Part shown: in pieces, positions 45,222 through 53,807 of the stretch
Layout: every line of letters starts with the position of its first letter
Position numbering within the stretch: the stretch's first letter is position 1
DNA from: Niabella agricola
GTDB lineage: Bacteria; Bacteroidota; Bacteroidia; Chitinophagales; Chitinophagaceae
Assembly (NCBI RefSeq): GCF_021538615.1
Contig: NZ_JAJHIZ010000003.1
Location: 4,526,001-4,590,000, forward strand
Reading direction: 5' to 3'
DNA: 64,000 bases
Made by a program: the position numbers and the translations under genes
Notes under the pieces: model-generated
Databases searched by the model: none
Told to the model about the DNA's origin: nothing
The model's input: the letters and a program-made list of their open reading frames with translations, nothing else

Positions 45222-45728
45222 ATGCGTATTTATCTGATCGGTTTTATGGGTGCGGGGAAAACACATTGGGGAAAGATCCTGAGTAAAAAACTGGAATTGC
45301 CGTTTTATGATCTGGATGAACTGATTGTTGCATCCGAAGGGCGGCCCATCACCCGGATCTTTGAAGAAGAAGGAGAGGAGTACTTCAGAATGAAAGAAAA
45401 AGAAGTGCTGTATATGATCACCGACAGTCACCCCAGCCTGCTGCTTTCCTGCGGCGGTGGAGCTCCCTGTTATTTTAATAACATTGATTATATGAACCAG
45501 CACGGGACCACCGTGTGGCTCAATACCCCCTTTGAAATTCTGCTGGGCAGACTGCGTCAACAAAAAGCGCACCGTCCGCTTTTAAAGGATCTGGATGACG
45601 AACAATTGCAGGCGTATATTGTTAAGAAAAATAACGACCGGCGCATTTATTATGATCAGGCAAAACTAAAGGTAGACGATTGCCATATACGGCCGGAAGA
45701 ATTTATAAAAAAGATTATCGATGCATAG
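45222..45728 (+). CDS. aroK: Shikimate kinase
   Basis: Phosphorylates shikimate at O3 using ATP in aromatic amino acid synthesis. The 168-residue product has the Walker A GFMGAGKT (7-14), the shikimate-binding Asp in YDLDEL, Arg in the YFRMKE region, the SCGGGAP Walker-B-like loop, and the lid Arg in HRPLL. Length fits the family. The last 8 nt overlap the next gene, so the two are translationally coupled. Confidence 0.95.
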   Translation: MRIYLIGFMGAGKTHWGKILSKKLELPFYDLDELIVASEGRPITRIFEEEGEEYFRMKEKEVLYMITDSHPSLLLSCGGGAPCYFNNIDYMNQHGTTVWLNTPFEILLGRLRQQKAHRPLLKDLDDEQLQAYIVKKNNDRRIYYDQAKLKVDDCHIRPEEFIKKIIDA

Positions 45729-46107
45729 AGCCTTTCTCTCGCTGGGTGCAGCACTGTCCGGACTGGGTGTAATACTCGGTGCCTTCGGGGCACATAAACT
45801 AAAACAAATTGCACCAGATTCGGTACCTACGTTTCAAACCGGCGTACAATACCAGATGTACCATGCCATTGCGTTGATCCTTGTGGCCATTCTTTTTGAA
45901 AAGTACCCGGTAAAATTAATGTCCTGGGCCGGTATCGCCTTCCTGGTGGGAATCCTTCTGTTCTCCGGCTCTCTTTATGCCTTGGCGGCCCTGAAAGCAA
46001 CAGGAAAAGTGGGCCTCGGCGGATTGGGTATAGTCACACCCATTGGTGGGCTTTTCTTTATTGCCGGTTGGTTGTTTTTTACGCTTAGTGTGCTCAACAG
46101 CAAATAG
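45721..46107 (+). CDS. DUF423 small membrane protein
   Basis: A 128-residue protein with four predicted membrane helices. It opens with the family signature GAALSGLGVILGAFGAHKLK and ends in a hydrophobic GGLFFIAGWLFF helix, as in YgdD-like proteins. Function is unknown. It overlaps aroK by 8 nt, a common pairing that shows shared expression rather than shared function. Confidence 0.9.
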   Translation: MHRAFLSLGAALSGLGVILGAFGAHKLKQIAPDSVPTFQTGVQYQMYHAIALILVAILFEKYPVKLMSWAGIAFLVGILLFSGSLYALAALKATGKVGLGGLGIVTPIGGLFFIAGWLFFTLSVLNSK

Positions 46108-46393
46108 TTGAAGCTTGTCGGAACAGAAACGGCATCTCACTTCTACATTTCATATTTTTTATTCGATATTTTACATTCCTGGGGAAAGTTTCATGCTGAG
46201 GCTCGTTTCTGCTTAATGAGGGATGCCCAATTCCCGGATCCTGTGATCTTTTCAGAAGTATGATTATTGAACAGGAACGGCATCTTCATTCCTACATTTT
46301 CAAATCTTCGAATTTCCAAATTTCCCGCCCGCCTAAATTTCCCGCCCGATTGCGGTTTGAGCACTTGATGCTTCATTCTTTAAACAGTAATAG
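46108..46393. repeat. Spacer with TTCTACATTT and AATTTCCAAATTTCCCGCCCG words
   Basis: The 5' part has TTCTACATTTCATATTTTTTAT and TTTTACATTCC words like those at 43500. The 3' part (46290-46350) has stuttered CTTCGAATTTCCAAATTTCCC and two CCCGCCCG words. A 147-nt in-frame extension of ftsK runs through the latter part but looks non-coding. Confidence 0.4.
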
Positions 46394-46401
46394 TATCTTT
46401 G
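46394..46401 (+). promoter_or_regulatory. -7 promoter box immediately before ftsK
   Basis: TATCTTTG matches TAnnTTTG exactly and ends only 5 nt before the ATG at 46407, which would place the RNA start at or very near the start codon. No clear TTG box lies 19-23 nt upstream. Confidence 0.45.
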
Positions 46402-46406
46402 CTTTT

Positions 46407-48986
46407 ATGGCGACTAAGAGTAAACCGAAGAATAAAAAACCAATAGCGCGGAATCATCATACGACTGGAACCTGGAAAGTTGAAAAAGAAGAAAAAGTTC
46501 AGCTAAGGGCGTTGGCTAAAGACGAACGTACCTGGAAAATTGCCGGAACCACCTTTCTCCTGGTCTCCGTTTTCCTCATCATTTCCTTCATCTCCTATTT
46601 TTTTACATGGCGACAGGATTTTACCCAGATCTCCCGGGGCAGCGAGATCCTTTGGGACCCGGATGTAAAGATTCTTAACCTGCTGGGAAAACTGGGAGCA
46701 CTAACGGCTCATTATTTTATTTACCGGTTATTTGGAGTTGCTGCCGTTTTGATCTGCACGTTCTTTTTTGTAGTAGGCGTAAATCTTTTATGGAGGCGCC
46801 GGGTATTTTCGGTTTGGAGAAACCTGAAATATGTAACCCTGGGCATGCTGGTGGTGTCGGCGATATTGGCATTCCTGTTGCCCGATGAAGAGTTTCGTTG
46901 GGGTGGCGGTGTAGGTAATATGATTGCTGGCTGGTTGCGGAGCTCGTTGGGTACCATCGGTGCAGGGGCGGTGCTCGGATTGATCGTGATTGCTTATTTT
47001 ATCTGGCAGTTTAACCCTGCGTTTAGCTTCCCTAAAAAGCTGAAACGGCCGCAACCGGAAGAAGAGGCCGCCGCTCCGGAAGAAAAGACGGCTCCTGAAG
47101 CAATGACGACTGAGGCTAAAACGACCGGTACTACAGAAACAAAAGGGGCCCGGCTGGTGATCGACGCCGAGGTCGAAAAGCCAAAATATGATATTAAACT
47201 GATCAATAAAGAACCGGTTATACAGGCCAAGGAAGAAGAGGAGGGCTACGAACGCATTACGGTATTAAAACCGGAAACCCGGAAAACAACATCTGTAGCA
47301 GCCGAAGAAAAAACCTCCGAAGTCGATCCGCCTCCCGCACAGGAGCTCGAAATACCGGCTTTGGAAAAAACGGTGAAGCCTGCAAAACCCATTTCGGATG
47401 AAGACCTGAAACTGGAAATCAACTCAGGCCCCATCGCTCCTCCGCCTGCCGCTGCGGTAACCGCGCCGGCAGAAAAAACAAAAGCATACGAACCTGCACT
47501 GGATCTAAAACATTATAAAAAACCGTCTCCCGATTTGCTGGAATCACACGGAAGCGAAAAAGTGGTACAGGATCCGCAGGAGCTGGAGAATAATAAGAAC
47601 CAGATCATAAAAACCCTGGCCAATTACGATATCGAAATCCAGAAAATCAGTGCCACGGTAGGACCAACGGTTACTCTGTATGAGATCGTTCCAGCGGCGG
47701 GGGTGCGGATCTCCAAGATCAAAAATCTGGAAGACGATATCGCCTTGAGTTTATCAGCGCTGGGGATCCGGATCATTGCACCTATTCCCGGGCGTGGTAC
47801 CATTGGTATCGAAGTGCCCAATGCGCGTAAAACGATCGTAAGCATGAAAACCCTGCTGGCATCTGATAAATTCCGGAACAGCAGTTTCTCATTGCCCATC
47901 GCTTTGGGAAAGCGGATCGATAACGAAAATTTTATTGTTGACCTAGCCACCATGCCGCACCTGCTGATGGCGGGGGCAACGGGGCAGGGGAAATCCGTTG
48001 GGATCAATGCCATTCTGGTATCGCTCCTGTACAGTAAACATCCTTCGCAATTAAAGTTTGTGCTGGTGGATCCAAAGAAAGTGGAGTTAAGTGTTTACAG
48101 CCAGATCGTAAATCATTTCCTGGCCCGCCTGCCCAATGAGGAGGATGCCATTATCACGGATACTAAAAAAGTAATCAATACACTAAATGCCCTGTGTATT
48201 GAAATGGATAACCGGTACGATCTGTTAAAGGATGCCGGTTGCCGGAACATTAAAGAATATAACGCCAAGTTTACCGCACGCAAGCTGAACCCTGAGAAAG
48301 GGCACCAGTTTCTTCCTTTTATTGTATTGGTGGTGGATGAGTTTGCCGACCTGATCATGACGGCCGGCAAAGAAGTGGAGATGCCCATTGCACGCCTGGC
48401 GCAGTTGGCACGGGCCATTGGCATACACCTGATCATTGCCACGCAGCGGCCTTCGGTGAACATCATCACGGGTATCATTAAGGCCAACTTCCCGGCCCGT
48501 ATTGCCTTTAAGGTAAGTAGTAAGATCGATAGCCGCACCATCCTGGATGCCGGCGGAGCGGATCAGCTGATCGGGAAGGGAGATATGTTGATTAGTCTGA
48601 ATGGGGAAATCTCGAGGTTGCAATGTGCTTTTGTAGATACACCGGAAGTAGATAAGGTTGTGGATTTTATTGCTTATCAGGAAGGATACCCGCAACCCTT
48701 CCTGCTGCCCGAATACATTGATGAAAAAGAACTGGAGAGCGGCGATTTTGACCTGGATGACCGGGATTCATTGTTTGAAGATGCGGCCCGGCTCATCGTG
48801 GCGAACCAGATCGGATCTACCTCTTTGCTGCAGCGCCGGATGAAGCTGGGATATAACCGTGCCGGACGCCTGATGGATCAGTTGGAGCAGGCCGGCATTG
48901 TAGGCCCCAACCAGGGAAGCAAGGCCCGGGAGGTGCTTATAAAAACGGAGGCAGAGCTGCAGCAACACCTGGATATGCTAGGTTAA
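46407..48986 (+). CDS. ftsK: FtsK/SpoIIIE DNA translocase
   Basis: Membrane-anchored ATPase that pumps chromosome ends through the division septum and aids dimer resolution. I start it at the ATG at 46407 (859 aa, MATKSKPKNKK); the frame is open to 46260 but that part is repeat-like. It has four predicted N-terminal membrane helices (about 45-240), an Ala/Glu/Pro-rich linker (about 215-370), the motor domain with Walker A GATGQGKS (523-530) and Walker B VLVVDEFADL, and the C-terminal gamma winged helix (LQRRMKLGYNRAGRLMDQLE) that reads polar DNA signals. All domains are intact. Confidence 0.96.
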   Translation: MATKSKPKNKKPIARNHHTTGTWKVEKEEKVQLRALAKDERTWKIAGTTFLLVSVFLIISFISYFFTWRQDFTQISRGSEILWDPDVKILNLLGKLGALTAHYFIYRLFGVAAVLICTFFFVVGVNLLWRRRVFSVWRNLKYVTLGMLVVSAILAFLLPDEEFRWGGGVGNMIAGWLRSSLGTIGAGAVLGLIVIAYFIWQFNPAFSFPKKLKRPQPEEEAAAPEEKTAPEAMTTEAKTTGTTETKGARLVIDAEVEKPKYDIKLINKEPVIQAKEEEEGYERITVLKPETRKTTSVAAEEKTSEVDPPPAQELEIPALEKTVKPAKPISDEDLKLEINSGPIAPPPAAAVTAPAEKTKAYEPALDLKHYKKPSPDLLESHGSEKVVQDPQELENNKNQIIKTLANYDIEIQKISATVGPTVTLYEIVPAAGVRISKIKNLEDDIALSLSALGIRIIAPIPGRGTIGIEVPNARKTIVSMKTLLASDKFRNSSFSLPIALGKRIDNENFIVDLATMPHLLMAGATGQGKSVGINAILVSLLYSKHPSQLKFVLVDPKKVELSVYSQIVNHFLARLPNEEDAIITDTKKVINTLNALCIEMDNRYDLLKDAGCRNIKEYNAKFTARKLNPEKGHQFLPFIVLVVDEFADLIMTAGKEVEMPIARLAQLARAIGIHLIIATQRPSVNIITGIIKANFPARIAFKVSSKIDSRTILDAGGADQLIGKGDMLISLNGEISRLQCAFVDTPEVDKVVDFIAYQEGYPQPFLLPEYIDEKELESGDFDLDDRDSLFEDAARLIVANQIGSTSLLQRRMKLGYNRAGRLMDQLEQAGIVGPNQGSKAREVLIKTEAELQQHLDMLG

Positions 48987-49076
48987 AATCTGTTAAAAAC
49001 TGTTAAACGCCGCAACCCGGTATAAATCTTGACGTCTAAGGAGTATAAAATTATCAAAACCAATTTAAAAAAGAAT

Positions 49077-49724
49077 ATGAAGAAAGCATATGTAAGTGCC
49101 GTTTTTTTATTAATGACTGTATGTTCGTTTGCGCAACAAAGAGATCCGAAAGCAAAAGCGATCCTGGATGAGGCCAGTGCAAAATTCAAAACCTATAAAA
49201 CAGTGGTAGCTACTTTTGGATACCAGATTCAGAACGCCGTGGGGAAAGTGCTGACAAAGAAAACCGGTACTGTAAACATGAAGGGCGATAAATTTAATAT
49301 CACTTTTGGAAGTAATAAAATCATTAGTGATGGCGCCACCGTGTGGAACTACGACCCTTCCACTAAAGAAGTAACCGTTAATAATGCCAATAAATCGGAA
49401 AGTACGATTACCCCGCAGAAATTATTTACCGATTTCTACAACAAGGATTTTATGTATACCATGGCGCCAGACAGTAAGGTGAATGGCAAACCGGTATCGG
49501 TAGTGCTGATGCAGCCGATCGACAGAAACAAACCGTTTAGTCGTTTATACCTGGCCATCGATAAAACCAGCAAGACCGTGGTAAGTGCTACCGTTATTGA
49601 GAAGAGCGGTAATAAATATGTATACAGCATCGGAAGTCTGAAGCCCAATATAGCGCTGGCGGATGCACAGTTTGCCTTTAATAAGGCCAGCTATCCCGGT
49701 GTGGAAATGGTGGACCTCCGGTAA
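49077..49724 (+). CDS. lolA: LolA-like outer-membrane lipoprotein carrier protein
   Basis: Periplasmic carrier that moves lipoproteins from the inner to the outer membrane. From the ATG at 49077 the product has 215 residues with a signal peptide (ending SFAQQ); the frame extends to 49029 but that adds only a charged stretch. The half-barrel pattern of beta strands, with GTVNMKGDKFNI and VWNYDPSTKEV, is typical of Bacteroidota LolA proteins. It lies 90 nt after ftsK, a neighbour order often seen in this phylum. It ends before a hairpin at 49754. Confidence 0.88.
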   Translation: MKKAYVSAVFLLMTVCSFAQQRDPKAKAILDEASAKFKTYKTVVATFGYQIQNAVGKVLTKKTGTVNMKGDKFNITFGSNKIISDGATVWNYDPSTKEVTVNNANKSESTITPQKLFTDFYNKDFMYTMAPDSKVNGKPVSVVLMQPIDRNKPFSRLYLAIDKTSKTVVSATVIEKSGNKYVYSIGSLKPNIALADAQFAFNKASYPGVEMVDLR

Positions 49725-49753
49725 ACAGAATTTGGTCTCATATAATTAACTGA

Positions 49754-49777
49754 ATGCTCCGTTGCGGGGCATTTTTT
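49754..49777 (+). terminator. Rho-independent terminator between lolA and the lacI-type gene
   Basis: The hairpin ATGCTCC/GGGGCAT has a short GTTGC loop, with one G-T pair, followed by six T residues. The T tract ends at the last codon of the converging regulator gene. Confidence 0.75.
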
Positions 49778-50789
49778 ATGGATGGTGAATGATGAGTTTA
49801 CAGGGAATGCGGAGAGTGGAAACCGGAAGGGAAGCTCCTTCCGTATTTTCAATATGCTTCAACAGTAATTCAGCAGCAGCAATCCCCATGTCAAAGGAAT
49901 TTTCATCGATGGAGGCGCTCGGCTTATGATCCAGGTACTGGATTAGCGGAAGGTTTCCAAAACCTACAATGTCCACATACTGTAACCGCTCCGGGTATTT
50001 ATGTTTTAGAAACCGTAATGCATCAAGACTTACATAACTTTTGAAGGTAAAAAATGCGGTAGGCGGATCGGGAAGTGCACACAGCGCCGCCATCATTTTG
50101 TCGGTCTGCGTGGTGGTAAAGTCGATTTCCTTTACCAGGTCAGGATCGTAAGGAATGCCCCGTTTCTCAAGGGCTTTCCGGTAGCCTTCAAGCCGGAGAT
50201 GGCTGGTGCCGAGGGCTTTGGGGCCCATCAGGTGTGCAATGCGGCGGTGTTGCTTTTTGAAAAGATAATCGATGGCCAGTTCCGCAGCATGCGCATTATC
50301 GGTAACTACGGCATCAAAGCCGGGATCGTTTAATGAGCGCGACAGAAACACAACCGGAATGCCGGTCTGCTCCAGCCGTTGAAAAAGCGAAGTCTTCTCG
50401 GTGTTTTTTGAAATGGCAATAATTACGCCGTCTACCCGGTTGCTGATCAGGTTCTGAATGATCTGTTCTTCCTTTGCGGTATCTTCATGAGATTGGGCCA
50501 CAATTACCTGGTATTTATTGGCGCCAGCAACGGCTTCTACACCATTAATGGCCAGCACATAAAACTGGTCCAGCAGATCGGGGATGACCAGCCCGAGGGT
50601 GAAGGATTTGCTTTGTTTAAAATGCCGGGCTGCTTCATTGGGAACATAATTCCATTCGTTGGCTAGTTTCACAACCCGCTCTTTTGTCATGGCACTGATG
50701 CTGGAATTGTCGTTTAAAGCCTTTGAAACCGTAGAAACGGACATATTCAGTTTTGCAGCAATGTCTTTTATGGTAACGCCCTTTTTCAC
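49776..50789 (-). CDS. LacI-family transcriptional regulator
   Basis: The 337-residue product has an N-terminal helix-turn-helix (VTIKDIAAKLNMSVSTVSKALN, about 5-26) and a periplasmic-binding-protein-like sugar-sensing core (LGLVIPDLLDQFY to LIIHHP). In this family a sugar or sugar acid releases or tightens DNA binding. It is divergent from the SDR gene at 51006 and the following sulfatase, so these are the likely targets, along with possible distant ones such as the glycan locus at 1-34 kb. The effector is unknown. Confidence 0.93.
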   Translation of the reverse strand: MKKGVTIKDIAAKLNMSVSTVSKALNDNSSISAMTKERVVKLANEWNYVPNEAARHFKQSKSFTLGLVIPDLLDQFYVLAINGVEAVAGANKYQVIVAQSHEDTAKEEQIIQNLISNRVDGVIIAISKNTEKTSLFQRLEQTGIPVVFLSRSLNDPGFDAVVTDNAHAAELAIDYLFKKQHRRIAHLMGPKALGTSHLRLEGYRKALEKRGIPYDPDLVKEIDFTTTQTDKMMAALCALPDPPTAFFTFKSYVSLDALRFLKHKYPERLQYVDIVGFGNLPLIQYLDHKPSASIDENSFDMGIAAAELLLKHIENTEGASLPVSTLRIPCKLIIHHP

Positions 50790-50860
50790 AATAAATCTGC
50801 CCTGTTAATTTCCAAAAGTTCTGAAAAAAAATGTGATTTTCAAAAAAAACTCAAAATCTT

Positions 50861-50870
50861 CAAACGTTGT
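50861..50870. promoter_or_regulatory. Candidate LacI-family operator
   Basis: CAAACGTTGT holds a six-base palindrome AACGTT with a central CG, as LacI-type operators often have. It lies between the divergent regulator and SDR genes. The match is short and could be chance. Confidence 0.25.
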
Positions 50871-50905
50871 AATATGGCATCGCCAGGCTTTTAACATTTT
50901 GGCTA

Positions 50906-50936
50906 TTGAAATCAGGCAGTATAAATAATATATTCG
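50906..50936 (+). promoter_or_regulatory. Promoter of the SDR gene
   Basis: A TTG box (50906-50908) and TATATTCG (50929-50936; one mismatch to TAnnTTTG) are separated by 20 nt, the usual Bacteroidota spacing. This leaves a 5' leader of about 60 nt. Confidence 0.5.
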
Positions 50937-51005
50937 CGCCGTTGATAAAAGCTGCGCATTAGAAAAAAACGCGGTTTTGCTTGTCCTTAGATTTAAAAAA
51001 GAAAT

Positions 51006-51818
51006 ATGACTGCATTTGATCTTGCCGGTAAAGTTGTTGTAATTACAGGTGCTACAGGTGTTTTGGGGAAGGCCTTTGTTGAGGGGGTTGCTGCCGCAGG
51101 CGGAACGGTGGTGATTACCGGCCGGAACGAAAAAGTAGCGCGAGAACGGGAGATGCAGGTAACGGCGCAGGGCGGGCGTGCACTTTCAGTGATCGCCGAC
51201 GTTACAAAGGAACAGGACCTGGTAGCAGCCCGTGACCGGGTTCTAAACACATTCGGACGAATCGATGGCCTGGTAAACGGCGCGGGAGGCAATATGAAGA
51301 ATGCCATCATCCAAAAAAATATGGGTCTTTTCGACCTGGATATGGCAGCCCTGCGTGCGGTGATGGATCTGAATTTAATGGGAACCGTGCTCCCTACCCA
51401 GGTATTTGGAAAAGTGATCGCCGAAAATGGTGGTGGAAGTATTGTTAATATATCTTCCATGGCTTCGCAGCGGGCCATCACAAGGGTATTGGGGTATAGC
51501 CTTGCCAAAAGCGCTATTGATGCCTATACCAAATGGTTTGCGATGGAGCTGGGAAACCGCTATGGCGATGCCGTGCGGATGAATGCGATTGCCCCGGGGT
51601 TCTTTTTAACCGAACAAAACCGCGAGCTGCTGACAACGCAGGAGGGCGGAATGACCGAGCGGGGAGCTGCTGTAGTTCACCATACCCCTTTTAAGCGGTT
51701 TGGAGATCCGCAGGAGCTGACCGGTGCACTGGTTTGGCTGCTGAGTGATGCATCCCGGTTTGTAACCGGAACAGTGATTAATGTGGATGGTGGATTCTCT
51801 ATTTTTAGCGGCGTGTAG
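51006..51818 (+). CDS. SDR oxidoreductase, D-mannonate/fructuronate reductase-like
   Basis: Classical short-chain dehydrogenase of 270 residues: cofactor motif TGATGVLG (14-21), the NGAGG block near 97-101, Ser in NISSMA and catalytic Tyr164-x3-Lys168. The stretch FDLDMAALRAVMDLNLMGT, the LPTQVFGKV block and the C-terminal VDGGFSIFSGV end resemble the SDR-type D-mannonate oxidoreductases (UxuB/YjmF style) that convert fructuronate to mannonate in uronate catabolism. A different sugar-acid substrate is possible. It is under the divergent LacI-type regulator and 56 nt before a sulfatase gene. Confidence 0.7.
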   Translation: MTAFDLAGKVVVITGATGVLGKAFVEGVAAAGGTVVITGRNEKVAREREMQVTAQGGRALSVIADVTKEQDLVAARDRVLNTFGRIDGLVNGAGGNMKNAIIQKNMGLFDLDMAALRAVMDLNLMGTVLPTQVFGKVIAENGGGSIVNISSMASQRAITRVLGYSLAKSAIDAYTKWFAMELGNRYGDAVRMNAIAPGFFLTEQNRELLTTQEGGMTERGAAVVHHTPFKRFGDPQELTGALVWLLSDASRFVTGTVINVDGGFSIFSGV

Positions 51819-51874
51819 GAAGCAGCATCGGGGCGCCGGAGAGGCCTCTTTTTTGACAATGTAAAATCCGGTAT

Positions 51875-53377
51875 ATGCAGCATATCCGCTCACTCCTTTT
51901 TTATGTATTATTGTTGGGGGGCATACCTGCTCCGGCAATGGGCCAGCAAAAGCCGGTTGTAAAAGCCTATAACATTCTTTTTATTGCAATCGATGATCTG
52001 CGGCCGGAGCTGGGTGCATATGGCAAAAGTTATATGCGAACGCCGCATATGGACCGGTTGGCCCGGACAGGGCGTGTATTCCTGAATCATTATGTAAATG
52101 TGCCAACCTGTGGCGCCTCCCGTTATGCGATGCTTACCGGCCGTTTGCCGCAAATACCGGCGGCGCTGACAAATGAAGCGTTTGAAATTTTTACCGCGGG
52201 TGAGCCGCGTAAGCCACAACCGGAATCTTTTGTAGAGCTGTTCCGGCGTAACGGGTATACAACGATTGGAATCGGAAAGATCAGTCATGCGCCCGATGGA
52301 AGGGTGTATGGTTATAATGCTTCTGCATCAGATAAGCAGGAGCTTCCCAACAGCTGGGATGCCTTTTATTTGGATGCCGGTAAATGGGGAACCGGCTGGA
52401 ACGCTTTTTTTGGTTATGCAGGAGGAGCGAACCGCCAGGGGATGAAAAACGAGGTATTCCCTTACGAGGACAAAGACGTACCAGATACCGCATACCCTGA
52501 TGGCCTGACGGCCCGGCTGGCAGCAGCACAGCTAGCGGCGTTAAAAAAGCAGAGTACACCCTTCCTGCTTGCCGTAGGGTTTTTTAAGCCCCATCTGCCG
52601 TTTAATGCGCCTAAAAAATACTGGGACCAATATGATGAACAAACGCTGCCATTGTCTGCTGCGCCGGATATGCCGGCATCTGTTAACAGTAAGAGCCTGC
52701 ACAACAGCAATGAATTTAACCAGTATAAAAAGGGAATAGAAAAACCTGCTTTAAAAACACCGGTATCGGATGCGTATGCACGGAAACTGCGGCATGCCTA
52801 TTTTGCTGCGGTCAGTTATGTAGACGCCCAGGTGGGGAAGGTACTGGATGCGCTGGCGGAAACCGGCCTGGATAAAAATACCATCGTGGTATTATGGGGC
52901 GATCATGGCTGGCATCTTGGAGATGAGCGGGTATGGGGAAAACACACGTTGTCTGAATATGCGCTGCGCAGTCCCCTGATGATCCGTGTTCCGGGGATGC
53001 CTGCCGCAGGAGTTCCATCCGGCAAGATCGTACAGTCGGTGGATATTTACCCTACCTTGCTGGAGCTGGCGGGGGTGGTAGCTGCTGATACATTGGATGG
53101 CCGGTCATTGTACGCTGAACTTGTACACAGGCCCGGAAAGCCGGAACCCTCCATTGCCTATAGTTATTTTAACCGGGGGATCAGTATCCGTACCAGCCGG
53201 TATCGCCTCACAAAATATTACCGAAAAGAGATGCCCGTCATTGAGTTGTATGATTATACAACCGATCCCCATGAAACCCGAAACCAGGCAGCGCAATTTC
53301 CATCGGTTGTAAACCGGCTATTACCGTTGATCGAAAGCAAAAAAACATCCATAGAACAATACTGGCGGGAAAAATAA
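51875..53377 (+). CDS. Sulfatase (iduronate-2-sulfatase-like, S1 family), exported
   Basis: The 500-residue product has a signal peptide (ending AMGQQ), the metal-binding Asp40-Asp41 in IAIDDLRPELG, and the formylglycine motif CGASR with Cys79, the residue that must be oxidised by a maturase. LWGDHGWHLGDERVWGKHT supplies the later metal and Lys/His residues. The style is that of the iduronate-2-sulfatase group, which removes O-sulfate from sugars, mostly glycosaminoglycans. It may desulfate the glycan handled by the locus at 1-34 kb, which lacks its own sulfatase. That link is an inference. No maturase gene is seen nearby. Confidence 0.88.
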   Translation: MQHIRSLLFYVLLLGGIPAPAMGQQKPVVKAYNILFIAIDDLRPELGAYGKSYMRTPHMDRLARTGRVFLNHYVNVPTCGASRYAMLTGRLPQIPAALTNEAFEIFTAGEPRKPQPESFVELFRRNGYTTIGIGKISHAPDGRVYGYNASASDKQELPNSWDAFYLDAGKWGTGWNAFFGYAGGANRQGMKNEVFPYEDKDVPDTAYPDGLTARLAAAQLAALKKQSTPFLLAVGFFKPHLPFNAPKKYWDQYDEQTLPLSAAPDMPASVNSKSLHNSNEFNQYKKGIEKPALKTPVSDAYARKLRHAYFAAVSYVDAQVGKVLDALAETGLDKNTIVVLWGDHGWHLGDERVWGKHTLSEYALRSPLMIRVPGMPAAGVPSGKIVQSVDIYPTLLELAGVVAADTLDGRSLYAELVHRPGKPEPSIAYSYFNRGISIRTSRYRLTKYYRKEMPVIELYDYTTDPHETRNQAAQFPSVVNRLLPLIESKKTSIEQYWREK

Positions 53378-53462
53378 TCCGCAGCTGGCGCAGCTGCCCG
53401 CAGATAGCCGGCCGGTGTTTGATGTTGAAAAGTTACCGTTGTTTTACAAACCAGTAAAAATG

Positions 53463-53607
53463 ATTGCCACAGAAGCACAGATGGCAGGTCGATGATCCAT
53501 CCGCGAAAACCAGCAAAAAAAATGCGTAAATCAGTGAAAAAGATCAGTGTTGATCTGTGGGAACCATTGCCACAAAAGCACAAATGGGAGTGCGTGATTC
53601 ATTCGCG
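53463..53607. repeat. Diverged direct repeat, two ~43-nt units
   Basis: Units at 53463-53505 and 53566-53607 share ATTGCCACA, AAGCACA, ATGG, GTGATTCATTCGCG-type words. Between them lie GTAAATCAGTGAAAAAGATCAG and GTTGATCTGTGGGAA words. This looks like the intergenic repeat with 'GCCACAGA.GCACAGA' and 'CAGTG..GATC.GTGG' words that I have seen in other soil bacteria. No gene is present. Confidence 0.6.
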
Positions 53608-53671
53608 TTGATCAGCTGTATACCGGGCTCTGATCCGGATCGGCCTGCCTTATTTTCTTGTTGCAAACAGA

Positions 53672-53763
53672 TTTGTAATAAGAAAAAATGCAACAAAATT
53701 TTTATTACAAATTTGTGATAAGGATTTTGTGATAAAAAAAATATCACAAAAATTTTATTACAA
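53672..53763. repeat. Cluster of six TTTGTRATAA sites in both orientations
   Basis: Copies lie at 53672-53681 (+), 53702-53711 (-), 53712-53721 (+), 53726-53735 (+), 53742-53750 (-, incomplete) and 53755-53763 (-, incomplete). Neighbouring copies form back-to-back palindromes such as TTATTACAAATTTGTGATAA. The spacer lies between converging sulfatase and antiporter genes, so termination or protein binding are both possible. Confidence 0.75.
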
Positions 53764-53807
53764 CCAGGGCGGGCTATGAGGGCATCCGGGACCCGATGGT
53801 GCCGGAG

